Source: Verrucomicrobiota bacterium (GTDB taxonomy: Bacteria > Verrucomicrobiota > Verrucomicrobiia > Limisphaerales > SIBE01). Taken from it: a stretch of 48,853 bases of DNA. A program made the translations under genes and the position numbers. The stretch is taken from positions 1 to 48,853 of the forward strand of contig JAQBVM010000009.1 of the NCBI GenBank assembly GCA_027623095.1, written 5' to 3'. The stretch's first letter is position 1. Each line of letters opens with the position of its first letter. Below are positions 24,864-33,318 of the stretch, piece by piece. The notes under the pieces were generated by a model. That model made no database searches. It worked only from the letters and a program-made list of their open reading frames with translations, and was not told where the DNA came from.

Positions 24864-25613
24864 TCAGCACCGAGAGGCAATCCACCAAAGACGCAATCCC
24901 TCGAGCGTTAGGTGAGGTTCCACCGCGGTGATTTCAGGCATCTTTGCGGCAATGAGACCCGCATAGCCACCTGTCGCAATGATCGGCAGTCGCTTATTCT
25001 TGAGCTCTCGTTTGAGCTCCCTGACAAGTTCTCGGACGAGGCCTCGATATCCATGCACCGCTCCGATCAACATGGCCTCCTCAGTGGATTTTCCTATGAC
25101 TTCATGGATTTCGCGAATCTGAACCCTCGGGAGAAGGGCGGTTTTCTCGTGCAGATAATCCGTCATTGCGGCTAAACCGGGAGCAATTATTCCACCGGAA
25201 TAGTTTCCATTTCGATCGATGATATCGAACGTCACCGCTGTTCCGAAGTCCACGACGACGGACGGATAACCGAACCGGTGTTTTGCGGCCAGGGCGTTCG
25301 CCAATCGATCTGGTCCTATGGATGCCGGATTCGGATAATCGATTCCGACGTGCTTAAGTGATTTGAAAGTAAGTTCCAGCAATTCGACTGGGAAGTGCCG
25401 CCGCACCACGTTCCGAATTCGAGGGGTGACTTTTGGGACCACGCTGCAAAGGGCGGCGCCAGTCACTGGATCGCCTCGCACGAACCGCGTTAAATATCCC
25501 ATACCGCCGCCGGCCCACGCGGAAGTTGGAATGTTCGCCATTTTTCGAAGCCCGCGGATACTCGCAAGACCCAAATGGGTGTGCGTATTTCCAACATCCA
25601 AGAGTAATATCAT
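24864..25613 (-). CDS. coaX: Type III pantothenate kinase
   Basis: First step of CoA synthesis: ATP-dependent phosphorylation of pantothenate. The N terminus has the ASKHA phosphate loop DVGNTHTHLG with Asp6. GPDRLANALAA, VVDFGTAVTFD and TGGYAG follow as in CoaX. The frame is open 36 codons further upstream, but that extension resembles no kinase and lies within birA. The ATG at 25613 overlaps the birA TGA in an ATGA arrangement, which indicates translational coupling and decides the start. The mature product is 249 residues, a normal CoaX length. birA and coaX are often neighbours in bacteria. Confidence 0.94.
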   Translation of the reverse strand: MILLLDVGNTHTHLGLASIRGLRKMANIPTSAWAGGGMGYLTRFVRGDPVTGAALCSVVPKVTPRIRNVVRRHFPVELLELTFKSLKHVGIDYPNPASIGPDRLANALAAKHRFGYPSVVVDFGTAVTFDIIDRNGNYSGGIIAPGLAAMTDYLHEKTALLPRVQIREIHEVIGKSTEEAMLIGAVHGYRGLVRELVRELKRELKNKRLPIIATGGYAGLIAAKMPEITAVEPHLTLEGLRLWWIASRC

Positions 25614-26590
25614 TTTCGCAAAGATACGTCGCCACCGGTGATATGCTCCAAATGGCCATGCTGCGTCCGAAGGAGCAGGGCGCCGTCGTTCGCTAGAGAT
25701 TCCGCCCGGCCATGCACCCATCGCTCCCCCACCCTAACAGACACGTCGCGTCCCAAAGTCGAACACAACGCCTCCCATTCATTGGCGATCGCCTCGAATT
25801 GTCCGCGGCAAATGCGGCTGTAATCGCGCTCAAGCTCGCGCAAAAGCGCTACGGCGAGATTGGAACGATTGACTGAGTGTTTCGTTTCGATCCTGAGCGA
25901 CGTCGCTATTGAACGCATCGGAACCGGAAAATCAGTCTCTTCCTGATTCACATCGATTCCTAAACCGAGGATAATATATTTGACTCGATCAAGTTCCGCG
26001 TGCAGTTCGGTTAGAATCCCGGAAACCTTGCGATTGCCCAGTAGAATGTCATTGGGCCACTTCACTTCGGGCGCGAGTCCGGTTTCGGACTGAATTGCCC
26101 GCGCGACGGAGGTCGATGCCGCAATGGTTAGCTGCGTGGTCTCATGCGGGAGCAGCTTAGGCCGCAGAAGCACGGACAGCCAAATGCCTTTTCCCGCGGG
26201 CGACATCCATTCACGTCCCAATCGTCCGCGTCCTTTCGATTGCGATTCGGCGAGTACAACGACTCCCTCTCGTACTCCATCAACCGCCAGGCGTTCAATA
26301 ATGTCGTTTGTGGAAGTCGTCTCTTGAAAGACCCGGATGTCGCGACCAATGATTCGGCCGGTGCCGAGCCGCGCGAGCAAGTCGTCGGCCAGAAGCAAGT
26401 CGGGTGTGTGCAAAAGGCGGTATCCTTCATGCGGACTGGCTTCGATCTCATATCCAAGAGAGCGCAATTCGCGAATACGAGCCCACACCGCCGCGCGCGT
26501 TACGCCAAGTTTCTTCGCAATTTCGCCTCCGGATACAGATGCCCCTTCGGCCGACCGAAGCGCGGTCAGGATGAATACGTCGATTGTCAT
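25610..26590 (-). CDS. birA: Biotin-protein ligase with HTH repressor domain
   Basis: Activates biotin to biotinyl-AMP and attaches it to the carboxylase carrier protein. Residues about 20-45 form a winged helix-turn-helix (GGEIAKKLGVTRAAVWARI), so this is the two-domain form that can also repress biotin genes. The ligase domain shows GRGRLGREW (120-128), KWPND (177-181) and GLGIDVNQ (about 209-216). Its stop overlaps the coaX start by four bases, and nadC ends 64 bases upstream. No biotin biosynthesis gene is in the window, so any regulatory target lies elsewhere. Confidence 0.95.
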   Translation of the reverse strand: MTIDVFILTALRSAEGASVSGGEIAKKLGVTRAAVWARIRELRSLGYEIEASPHEGYRLLHTPDLLLADDLLARLGTGRIIGRDIRVFQETTSTNDIIERLAVDGVREGVVVLAESQSKGRGRLGREWMSPAGKGIWLSVLLRPKLLPHETTQLTIAASTSVARAIQSETGLAPEVKWPNDILLGNRKVSGILTELHAELDRVKYIILGLGIDVNQEETDFPVPMRSIATSLRIETKHSVNRSNLAVALLRELERDYSRICRGQFEAIANEWEALCSTLGRDVSVRVGERWVHGRAESLANDGALLLRTQHGHLEHITGGDVSLRK

Positions 26591-26654
26591 TGGACGCCGA
26601 GTCGTGACGAGAATCGAGACCGTTCGCTCAATACCTGAATCGCCCGCGATTGTC

Positions 26655-27506
26655 TCATAGAAAATCCAATGCGATATCGACGCAACGCACCGAGTGCGTC
26701 AGCGCTCCGACCGAAACAAAATCAACGCCGGTTTCAGCGATCGCGCGGATCGTGCCCAAATTGACCCCCCCGCTTGCCTCGAGTTTAACCGCTCCGTTCA
26801 CGATTCGAACTGCCTCTCGCAGCTCCTCCAGGCGCATGTTATCCAGAAGAATCATGTCCGCGCGCGCTTCCAACGCCTGTCGAACCTGATCCAACGTGTC
26901 GGCCTCGACTTCGACCTTCATGCCGGGAAACATCGACCGAGCTCGCTGAACCGCGGCAGTAACCGCGTTGGGAGACGCGTCCCTCAAAGCGCTTAGATGA
27001 TTGTCTTTGATCAGAATCATGTCGAACAAGCCCATTCGATGATTCTTGCCGCCACCGCATCGCACCGCGTATTTCTCGAGGCGCCTCCACAGTGGGGTCG
27101 TCTTTCGAGTATCCAGAATCCGGGCGCGAGTCCCTCGAATCTCTTTTACAAAGCGCCCTGTCATCGTTGCGATTCCGGAGAGCCGCTGGACAAAATTCAG
27201 CGCGACACGTTCGGCGCCCAATATTGCGCGCGTGGGTCCGCGGATGGTGAGCAGGGTCTGATTCTGTTCAATAGCCTCCCCTTCCCCGCATCCCCTTTCG
27301 CATTGCAGATCTGTCGAGAGTTTCCGGAAAGCAGCTTCAGCAAGCGCGAGGCCGGATACGACGATTGGCTCCCGCGCTTTCATCCAGGCTTCGCTGACCG
27401 AATCTTCAGCGATTGTCGAGATTGTTGTGGCGTCTCCGGACCCCAAATCTTCCTCAAGCGCTGCTGTTACCATTCGTTCGATCTCACCGCTGGCGAGCAT
27501 TTCCAT
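26655..27506 (-). CDS. nadC: Nicotinate-nucleotide pyrophosphorylase (quinolinate phosphoribosyltransferase)
   Basis: Converts quinolinate and PRPP to nicotinate mononucleotide in de novo NAD synthesis. Clear motifs are TRKTTP (133-138), the GGGKNHRMGL loop (151-160), IKDNH (166-170) and the C-terminal EASGGVNL segment. The frame is open to 27587, but the extra N terminus (27 residues, with IFFFW) is unlike the family. ATG at 27506 gives the usual 283 residues. It is the first gene of the minus-strand run and diverges from nnr, an NAD(P)H repair gene. Confidence 0.94.
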   Translation of the reverse strand: MEMLASGEIERMVTAALEEDLGSGDATTISTIAEDSVSEAWMKAREPIVVSGLALAEAAFRKLSTDLQCERGCGEGEAIEQNQTLLTIRGPTRAILGAERVALNFVQRLSGIATMTGRFVKEIRGTRARILDTRKTTPLWRRLEKYAVRCGGGKNHRMGLFDMILIKDNHLSALRDASPNAVTAAVQRARSMFPGMKVEVEADTLDQVRQALEARADMILLDNMRLEELREAVRIVNGAVKLEASGGVNLGTIRAIAETGVDFVSVGALTHSVRCVDIALDFL

Positions 27507-27655
27507 GGCACTTACAATGACTGATGGATCGAAGCGCCAGAAGAAAAAAATGTAATGCCACTGAGCCACTGAGTTCGCAGCGCTCAAAACGCTTTACGCT
27601 GCGAAGCGGTTGGTTAAGAATCGAGAATGCGTCCCTGAACGGCGCCGCCTTGAGT
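27507..27655. promoter_or_regulatory. Divergent intergenic region, nadC / nnr
   Basis: These 149 bases separate two divergent genes and must hold both promoters. The clearest element is a 9-base perfect inverted repeat, TTCGCAGCG at 27574-27582 and CGCTGCGAA at 27597-27605, with a 14-base spacer. Such spacing fits an operator or an RNA hairpin. No clear -35/-10 pair was identified. Confidence 0.5.
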
Positions 27656-29071
27656 ATGCCGATACCTGTTATTGAAGTTTCCCAAATGCGTCATTGGGAA
27701 GAAGCGTCCTGGTCAGCAGGACGCAAGGAAGCGGAAGTTATCAGTCGTGTCGGTCACATTGTCACCCAACGCGCCTGCCAGATGACCCGGCGCGGCGATC
27801 TAATCGTGATCCTGGCTGGCAAAGGGCATAACGGAGACGATGCACGGCAAGCGAGCCGGAATTTCTCCGACCGGGAAGTTCAGCTAATCAACGTAACTGA
27901 TCCCGGCGCGGCGCTGGAGGAATTCGCGTCTCAGCTTTCGCTCCAACCTGCATTGATCATCGACGGCTTGTTTGGAATCGGCCTCAGCCGCCCCTTGGCA
28001 GATGATTGGATTCGTCTCGTGGAAGGATTGAATGCGGCGCGCATTCCCATGCTTGCAATTGATGTGCCTTCCGGACTCAACGCGGATACCGGTGAAGCCA
28101 TGGGGGCGGCGATTCGTGCGGATGTAACTTTGACGTTGGCCGCGCCAAAAAAGGGGCTCGTGCGCGCTTCTGCTTGGGAGTTTGTTGGACGCCTTGAAGT
28201 AGCCCAGGATATCGGATTGATACCCGAACCTCCGGCGAGCAACTTGCTTTGGACCGGGATCGACGATTTCCGGAGTTTCCCTCCCACACGGCCGACTGCT
28301 GGGCACAAGGGAACTTTCGGACACCTCGGAATTGTGGCTGGAAGTCTCGGCTATCATGGAGCCGCTGTTCTCGCTGTTCGAGGCGCGTTGCGCGCGAAAC
28401 CCGGTTTGGTAACGGTCTTCACCGACCGCGAGGCTTATCTTCCCGTCGCCAGCCAATTGCAGGCGGCGATGGTGAAGCCGTGGAAACCGTCTGAGGTTTC
28501 GAATCCCTCGTTCACCGCGCTTCTTTTTGGTCCAGGTTTGGCGGATCCCAATCTTTCTGCCGATTTGAAGCAAGAGATGAGCATTCTTTGGCGTGAAGCC
28601 GCATTTCCAGTAATCGCCGACGCCAGTGGTTTGGACTGGCTTATTTCCGGAGTCTCCGCACTACCCGGCTTGCGAGTAATCACTCCGCATCCGGGGGAAG
28701 CCGCGCGCCTGCTTGGTACAAAGGTGCCGGATGTGCAAAATGACAGGCCGCATGCAGTCATGGAACTTTCGCGGCGATTTGGGGATTGCTGGGTGATCTT
28801 GAAGGGACACCAAACGCTTGTCGGGCGAAGTTCCGGGCCGATTTTTGTTAATTCGTCTGGCAACCCGGATCTTGCACAGGGTGGCAGCGGCGATGTACTG
28901 GCAGGCTATTTGTCTGGTTTCCTTGCTCAACCCGAATCTCAGAACGCCCCCGAGAGTACTTTGCTCTATTCGGTTTGGCAACATGGCGCGACCGCGGATT
29001 TTCTTTCGAGCCACAACAAGTGCTGGGGGATTGAAGATCTCGTGTCCGAATTGGGGAAATGCAGCTCGTGA
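27656..29071 (+). CDS. nnr: Bifunctional NAD(P)H-hydrate epimerase / ADP-dependent NAD(P)H-hydrate dehydratase
   Basis: Repairs hydrated NADH and NADPH. The N-terminal YjeF-type epimerase domain (about 1-200) carries GKGHNGDDA (55-63) and IIDGLFGIG (101-109). The C-terminal dehydratase domain (about 210-471) carries HKGTFGHLGIVAGS, ITPHPGE (342-348), LKGHQT (382-387) and AQGGSGDVLAG (407-417). The glycine-rich epimerase loop usually reads GxGNNGGDG, so GKGHNGDDA is a variant. The frame is open 44 codons upstream, but that stretch is low in family features; ATG at 27656 (MPIPVIEVSQM) starts the domain correctly and gives 471 residues. Diverges from nadC. Confidence 0.93.
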   Translation: MPIPVIEVSQMRHWEEASWSAGRKEAEVISRVGHIVTQRACQMTRRGDLIVILAGKGHNGDDARQASRNFSDREVQLINVTDPGAALEEFASQLSLQPALIIDGLFGIGLSRPLADDWIRLVEGLNAARIPMLAIDVPSGLNADTGEAMGAAIRADVTLTLAAPKKGLVRASAWEFVGRLEVAQDIGLIPEPPASNLLWTGIDDFRSFPPTRPTAGHKGTFGHLGIVAGSLGYHGAAVLAVRGALRAKPGLVTVFTDREAYLPVASQLQAAMVKPWKPSEVSNPSFTALLFGPGLADPNLSADLKQEMSILWREAAFPVIADASGLDWLISGVSALPGLRVITPHPGEAARLLGTKVPDVQNDRPHAVMELSRRFGDCWVILKGHQTLVGRSSGPIFVNSSGNPDLAQGGSGDVLAGYLSGFLAQPESQNAPESTLLYSVWQHGATADFLSSHNKCWGIEDLVSELGKCSS

Positions 29072-29218
29072 CGCCCTCCAAGTCTCACGGGGACGACGAA
29101 AAACAGGAATTGTATCGTAGGTTTATGGCAACAATCCTGCTAATTTGCGCTCATCTGACGGATCGCAATTGGATTTTGCTTTCGTCACCAAAACTCCTCT
29201 GATATTGAGAAAGGCATC

Positions 29219-30196
29219 ATGCGCTGTGTTTATTTAGCTGCAGTTCTATTCGTGTTCAGTGTGTCCCTGCCCGGCCAAGTGCGGGCTATGGAGTTCCGCC
29301 TCACGAATGGGGATACGCATTCGGGAGAAGCGGTGAATTTCGACGATCTAGGTCTCACAATACGGATCGACATCGGTGGTTTTGCCTCGCGAATAGGCTG
29401 GGGAAAACTGAGCCAAGAAACGCTTCGGGAACTGGCAAAAGACCCCAAAGCCGTAAGTTTCGTAGATCCTTTTATCGAACCAACGCCGGAAGAACTGGAA
29501 AGAGTCAAAGCGCAAACAAGAAAAGTAATCGTTCTGAAGGATGTGGAGCGAATTGAGAATCCTCCGAAAGAAGGCTTTGTCGCCTCCATGAGCACGCCGG
29601 TGGGCATCGCTTTTGCGATTGCGTTCTTTATTGTGAATTTGTATGCGGCATATGAAATCGCAGTTTTCCGGAAGCGCCCGATCGTGCTGGTTTGCGGTCT
29701 TTCCGTCATTTTGCCTGGAATCGGCCCAATCCTAATACTGTCTTTGCCTTCCAGGGAAGAGATACTTGAACCAGAATACACCGACCCGGGTTCGTCGCCG
29801 GCGCCTGCGGAAGCGTTGGTTACCAATCCGCTCGCGTCACCCGGCGCACCCAGATCCGCCGCAAGCGGCTTGGGTATTGCCGCTTCCCAAAAAGCTGCGA
29901 CTTCTACGCCAACCGGCGTAGATGGTTCGGTTTTCAAACGAGGTGACACCACATTCAACCGAAGATTCTTCGAGACCAAATTCCCTGGATTTTTCCGGGT
30001 TGTTCCCAGTGAAGCGGATAAAGATTTGGTACTCGTTATCCGCGCGGCAAAGAATGAATACGTCGCCAAACGGATCAGCCGAATCACGGCAAATGAGATG
30101 CACGTCCAGACACAACGGGGTGGCGGAAGCGAGGCAACGATCGCCTTCAGCGACGTGATAGAGGTTCGAGTTCGGCACAAAGACGCAAAAGCCTAG
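29219..30196 (+). CDS. Exported protein with two membrane segments, function unknown
   Basis: 325 residues. Residues 1-23 look like a signal peptide (LAAVLFVFSVSLPGQVRA). A small beta-rich domain with DTHSGEAVNF and IGWGKLSQETLRELA (about 24-75) follows; it resembles the short domains in verrucomicrobial proteins that sense or bind at the envelope, but I cannot name the family. Two hydrophobic segments lie at about 127-149 and 154-176. A Pro/Ala/Ser linker then leads to a C-terminal soluble domain (about 234-325). A purine-rich GAGAAAGG precedes the ATG. It lies between nnr and adk in a plus-strand run. Confidence 0.75.
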   Translation: MRCVYLAAVLFVFSVSLPGQVRAMEFRLTNGDTHSGEAVNFDDLGLTIRIDIGGFASRIGWGKLSQETLRELAKDPKAVSFVDPFIEPTPEELERVKAQTRKVIVLKDVERIENPPKEGFVASMSTPVGIAFAIAFFIVNLYAAYEIAVFRKRPIVLVCGLSVILPGIGPILILSLPSREEILEPEYTDPGSSPAPAEALVTNPLASPGAPRSAASGLGIAASQKAATSTPTGVDGSVFKRGDTTFNRRFFETKFPGFFRVVPSEADKDLVLVIRAAKNEYVAKRISRITANEMHVQTQRGGGSEATIAFSDVIEVRVRHKDAKA

Positions 30197-30230
30197 AGGT
30201 TCCAAAACGCCAGGAATCGCGTTACTCGTC

Positions 30231-30815
30231 ATGAAATATCGCACTATTTTGCTTTTTGGCGCTCCAGGCGCCGGCAAGGGAACACAAGGAAAGATTCTAG
30301 GCAATATTCCGAAGTTCTATCACTGCGCTTGCGGTGAAGTGTTTAGGAATCTAACGATTGAGAATGAGCTCGGCAGAATCTTCCTCGATTACTCCAGTCG
30401 CGGGGAACTGGTCCCCGATGAACCGACCGTTCAGCTATGGCGCGAAAACATTGTTGCAAACACTCGAACAGGCCGTTTTGACCCCGGCCAGGATACCTTG
30501 GTGCTCGACGGAATTCCCAGAAATCCAAATCAAGCCGAAATGCTGAGGGATACCTTGGATGTCCGCGCGGTATTCTACTTTGCCTGCCCGGATCCGGACA
30601 AGCTCGTGAAGCGCCTGCAGAGACGTGCGCTTCATGACAATCGGTTGGATGACGCCAATCTCGAAGTGATTCGCCGCAGGTTGGAAAATTACGAACTCGA
30701 GACACGGCCTGTATTGGAATTTTACGGCCCCGAACTGGTGCATCAGATCGATTCGACGCAAACGCCCACGACGGTGCTCCGCGATATCTTGAGTATCATT
30801 ACCCGGGACGAATAG
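30231..30815 (+). CDS. adk: Adenylate kinase family protein
   Basis: Reversible phosphoryl transfer between ATP and AMP. The P-loop GAPGAGKGT is at residues 10-18, the AMP-side DGIPR at 93-97, and the RRALHDNRLDD...RRRLENY segment forms a short LID. At 194 residues with a short LID it is the compact form, so a related nucleoside monophosphate kinase cannot be fully excluded. The next gene starts three bases after its stop, suggesting co-transcription. Confidence 0.88.
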   Translation: MKYRTILLFGAPGAGKGTQGKILGNIPKFYHCACGEVFRNLTIENELGRIFLDYSSRGELVPDEPTVQLWRENIVANTRTGRFDPGQDTLVLDGIPRNPNQAEMLRDTLDVRAVFYFACPDPDKLVKRLQRRALHDNRLDDANLEVIRRRLENYELETRPVLEFYGPELVHQIDSTQTPTTVLRDILSIITRDE

Positions 30816-30818
30816 AAA

Positions 30819-31058
30819 ATGAGACCGCAGTTTGGAGCATTCACCGCGAGCGAGTTATATTGCCCCAAGTGCAAACGATCGCAACCGGTCCGAGAGAAAC
30901 TTCTCCTGGTGCTTCCATCGGGTGAACTCTACGATTTTCTCTGCAAGCAATGCGCGACGTCGCTTGGACAACGGACCGTCTCCGGACCGGCGGTTTCGGC
31001 GCATCGCTCCGTGCCTGCCCGAGCAAGAAGAACCCCTGGACGCTCTTTGTTAACCTAG
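30819..31058 (+). CDS. Small putative zinc-ribbon protein, function unknown
   Basis: 79 residues starting three bases after the adk stop. Two CxxC pairs (Cys15/Cys18 in CPKC and Cys42/Cys45 in CKQC) are 24 residues apart, the spacing of a treble-clef or zinc-ribbon fold. The C-terminal third is Arg/Ser/Pro-rich and probably disordered. The tight junction to adk and the paired cysteines argue for a real gene. It may be a metal-binding or RNA-binding accessory protein (inference). Confidence 0.65.
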   Translation: MRPQFGAFTASELYCPKCKRSQPVREKLLLVLPSGELYDFLCKQCATSLGQRTVSGPAVSAHRSVPARARRTPGRSLLT

Positions 31059-31129
31059 AGTTCGACGAATTTCCTGACACCCCAGGCCCTTCCCGAAACA
31101 GAAATAAATCGCCTCCGAAACCGCTTTGA

Positions 31130-32080
31130 ATGGAACCGCTTCGAATGGTCTTTTTTGGGACCGCAAACCTGGCAGTTTCAAGCCTTTCGCGACTGGCGCA
31201 ACACAACGGTTTTGAGATCAGCGCTGTCGTTTCACAACCGGATCGGCCAAAAGGACGCGACCTCCGAGTGCAGTCCTCTCCCGTTAAGGTCGAAGCGTTA
31301 CGGCACAATTACACGATTCTTCAACCAGAACACTGCCGCGAAGCCTCTTTTATCACCGTGCTTTCGGAACTTAGACCGGATTTAATCGTTGTCGCCGCCT
31401 ACGGGCAGATTCTGCCGAAATCGATTCTGGAATTGCCCAAGCACGGATGTCTAAATGTCCATGCGTCGTTGCTCCCCCAATACCGTGGTGCAGCACCGAT
31501 TCAATGGGCGATTCTCAGCGGTGATCGGGAGTCGGGTGTGACGATTATGAAGATGGATGCAGGTATGGACACGGGGGAAATCTTGACCCAGGAATCCACG
31601 CCCATTAATGCCATTGACACCGCCGCGTCATTACATGACCGACTTGCTCAGATGGGAGCGGAATTGCTTGTGCGGACCATCCCGGACGTCGTGGCCGGCA
31701 GAGTCACTGGGCGAAAACAGAACGATTCCGAAGCCAGTTATGCCCGCAAGATTTCAAAGCAAGACGGGAGAATGGATTGGAGGAAACCGGCAATCGAATT
31801 GTGGAATCAGGTGCGGGCATTGACGCCTTGGCCTGGCACATTCACGGAATTGCATCGTTCCGGCGAAAAAACACTGGTGAAGATTAGGCACGTCGAAGTT
31901 GTCCTGGATCGATGTGGAGCGCCCGGTGAGCTGCTTCAAGCCCCTCGCGGAGAGATCATCGCTGCCTGCGGCACCCAGGCCGTTCGAGTTTTATCGCTTC
32001 AACTGGAGGGCGGCCGCGCGATGACCGCGCCGCAGTTTACCACCGGTCATTCTTTGCCGGAAGGTTCCCGTTTTGTTTAG
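31130..32080 (+). CDS. fmt: Methionyl-tRNA formyltransferase
   Basis: Formylates initiator Met-tRNA. The N-terminal formyltransferase domain starts LRMVFFGTANLA. The active site is Asn109 and His111 in LNVHASLLPQYRGAAPIQWA, with Asp147 in DAGMDTGEI, matching the family triad. The C-terminal domain has the conserved ALTPWPG segment near residues 231-237. Length 316 is normal. The usual partner def is not in the window. Confidence 0.95.
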   Translation: MEPLRMVFFGTANLAVSSLSRLAQHNGFEISAVVSQPDRPKGRDLRVQSSPVKVEALRHNYTILQPEHCREASFITVLSELRPDLIVVAAYGQILPKSILELPKHGCLNVHASLLPQYRGAAPIQWAILSGDRESGVTIMKMDAGMDTGEILTQESTPINAIDTAASLHDRLAQMGAELLVRTIPDVVAGRVTGRKQNDSEASYARKISKQDGRMDWRKPAIELWNQVRALTPWPGTFTELHRSGEKTLVKIRHVEVVLDRCGAPGELLQAPRGEIIAACGTQAVRVLSLQLEGGRAMTAPQFTTGHSLPEGSRFV

Positions 32081-32271
32081 CATTGAAACGACGCTCATTT
32101 TGACAGGTGCGGAATTCCGGCGCCAAGCGAGAATTGCAGAGAAAATCGGTCGAGGCATTGCCTCGGACACGTCGCTCATGTAGAGTCACTCGAATTTTAC
32201 GGGCGGCGGAATGTTATTCGGCGACGGGGTTGATTTAATTGCTCCGGTGAGCCTTTCGAAGTTTCAAGTTT

Positions 32272-32883
32272 ATGTGGGATTTTTTACGAGCGGGCGGTTT
32301 CTTTATGATTCCGCTGGTGTTGATCTCGATCGTCGGTCTGGCATTTATCATCGAGCGTGGTCTTGCTCTCCGCTGGGGAAGAGTCATTCCACCGGATGTT
32401 GAGGATGCCGTCGAAAACTGGCAACCCGGACGCATCACCGAGTTGCGCCGCCTTTGCCAAGAGCAACCATCGACCCTTAGCCGCCTCGTACTTGTCGCGG
32501 CGGATCATTTGCCTCGGTCGCGCGAAGAAAACGTCGATTCGATACAAACCCACGCGCGGCACGAAGTGCTTAAACTCGAGAGAGGTCTGGTGATATTGGA
32601 GATTGTGGTTGGCATCGCTCCGCTCTTGGGTTTGGTCGGAGCTATTCACGGACTCATCACACTTTTCGCGAATCTCGGCGATGTGGGTGTGACGGATCAT
32701 GCGCAATTGGCCAAAGGAATCTCGGAGGCGCTAAACACCACACTAATGGGGTTGGTCATTGCAATTCCGTCCCTGACGGCTTGGAGTTACTTCAATAAGA
32801 AAGTCGAGTCTCTTTCAGTCGAAATGGAGACACTTTGCGACAAGTTTCTCCACCGCCAATATCACACAAAGCACAAGTCGTAA
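32272..32883 (+). CDS. exbB: MotA/TolQ/ExbB proton channel family protein
   Basis: Inner-membrane proton channel subunit that energises outer-membrane transport or cell-envelope processes. Three hydrophobic segments are visible at about 9-27, 106-130 and 155-176, with a cytoplasmic region between the first two, as in ExbB/TolQ. The conserved stretch GIAPLLGLVGAIHGLITLF and the GISEALNTTLMGL segment are typical. exbD follows three bases later. No tonB or tolA/tolB gene is nearby, so Ton and Tol roles cannot be told apart. Confidence 0.88.
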   Translation: MWDFLRAGGFFMIPLVLISIVGLAFIIERGLALRWGRVIPPDVEDAVENWQPGRITELRRLCQEQPSTLSRLVLVAADHLPRSREENVDSIQTHARHEVLKLERGLVILEIVVGIAPLLGLVGAIHGLITLFANLGDVGVTDHAQLAKGISEALNTTLMGLVIAIPSLTAWSYFNKKVESLSVEMETLCDKFLHRQYHTKHKS

Positions 32884-32886
32884 GTC

Positions 32887-33309
32887 GTGCGCTTTACAAG
32901 CCTCAAACGGCGTCAACCGCCGCCGGTGATCATCATCTCATTGATCGACGTGCTCATCGTAATGCTCATCTTTCTCATGGTGACCACAACGTTCAAGAAT
33001 CAACCGTCACTCAAACTCGCGCTGCCGGAGTCCAAGCAAACAAGCCGGGAAGAGGCTAACGAATCGCTCGTTGTCACGATCTCCAAGCAACCCCCGCATT
33101 ACTACTTCGGACAGCGCGCGATTACGTTCGATCAATTGAAGAGTGAAATGCTCCTCGCAGCGACCGCTGATCCAGAAGCGACGCTGTCGATTCGACCCGA
33201 CAAGGATGCAACAATCGACCTCTTATTCAGAGTGCTGGAAGCCGCGAAAGAAGCCGGCATCAAACCGCGTGTTGGCATTCAAACAAAGACTCCCGACGAA
33301 TTGAACTAG
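32887..33309 (+). CDS. exbD: Biopolymer transport protein ExbD/TolR family
   Basis: Partner of the preceding channel protein. It starts at GTG 32887, three bases after the exbB stop. A single membrane segment (about 14-32) contains Asp21, the proton-carrying aspartate of the family. The periplasmic domain follows, ending with the DPEATLSIRPDKDA segment typical of ExbD. The gene ends 9 bases from the convergent tsaD stop, leaving little room for a separate terminator. Confidence 0.88.
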   Translation: MRFTSLKRRQPPPVIIISLIDVLIVMLIFLMVTTTFKNQPSLKLALPESKQTSREEANESLVVTISKQPPHYYFGQRAITFDQLKSEMLLAATADPEATLSIRPDKDATIDLLFRVLEAAKEAGIKPRVGIQTKTPDELN

Positions 33310-33318
33310 GAGGCTTGC

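Noticed and set aside
29230..30180. 316-codon minus-strand frame opposite the membrane protein gene
   Set aside because: The plus-strand frame has a ribosome site, signal peptide and membrane segments and fits the gene run.
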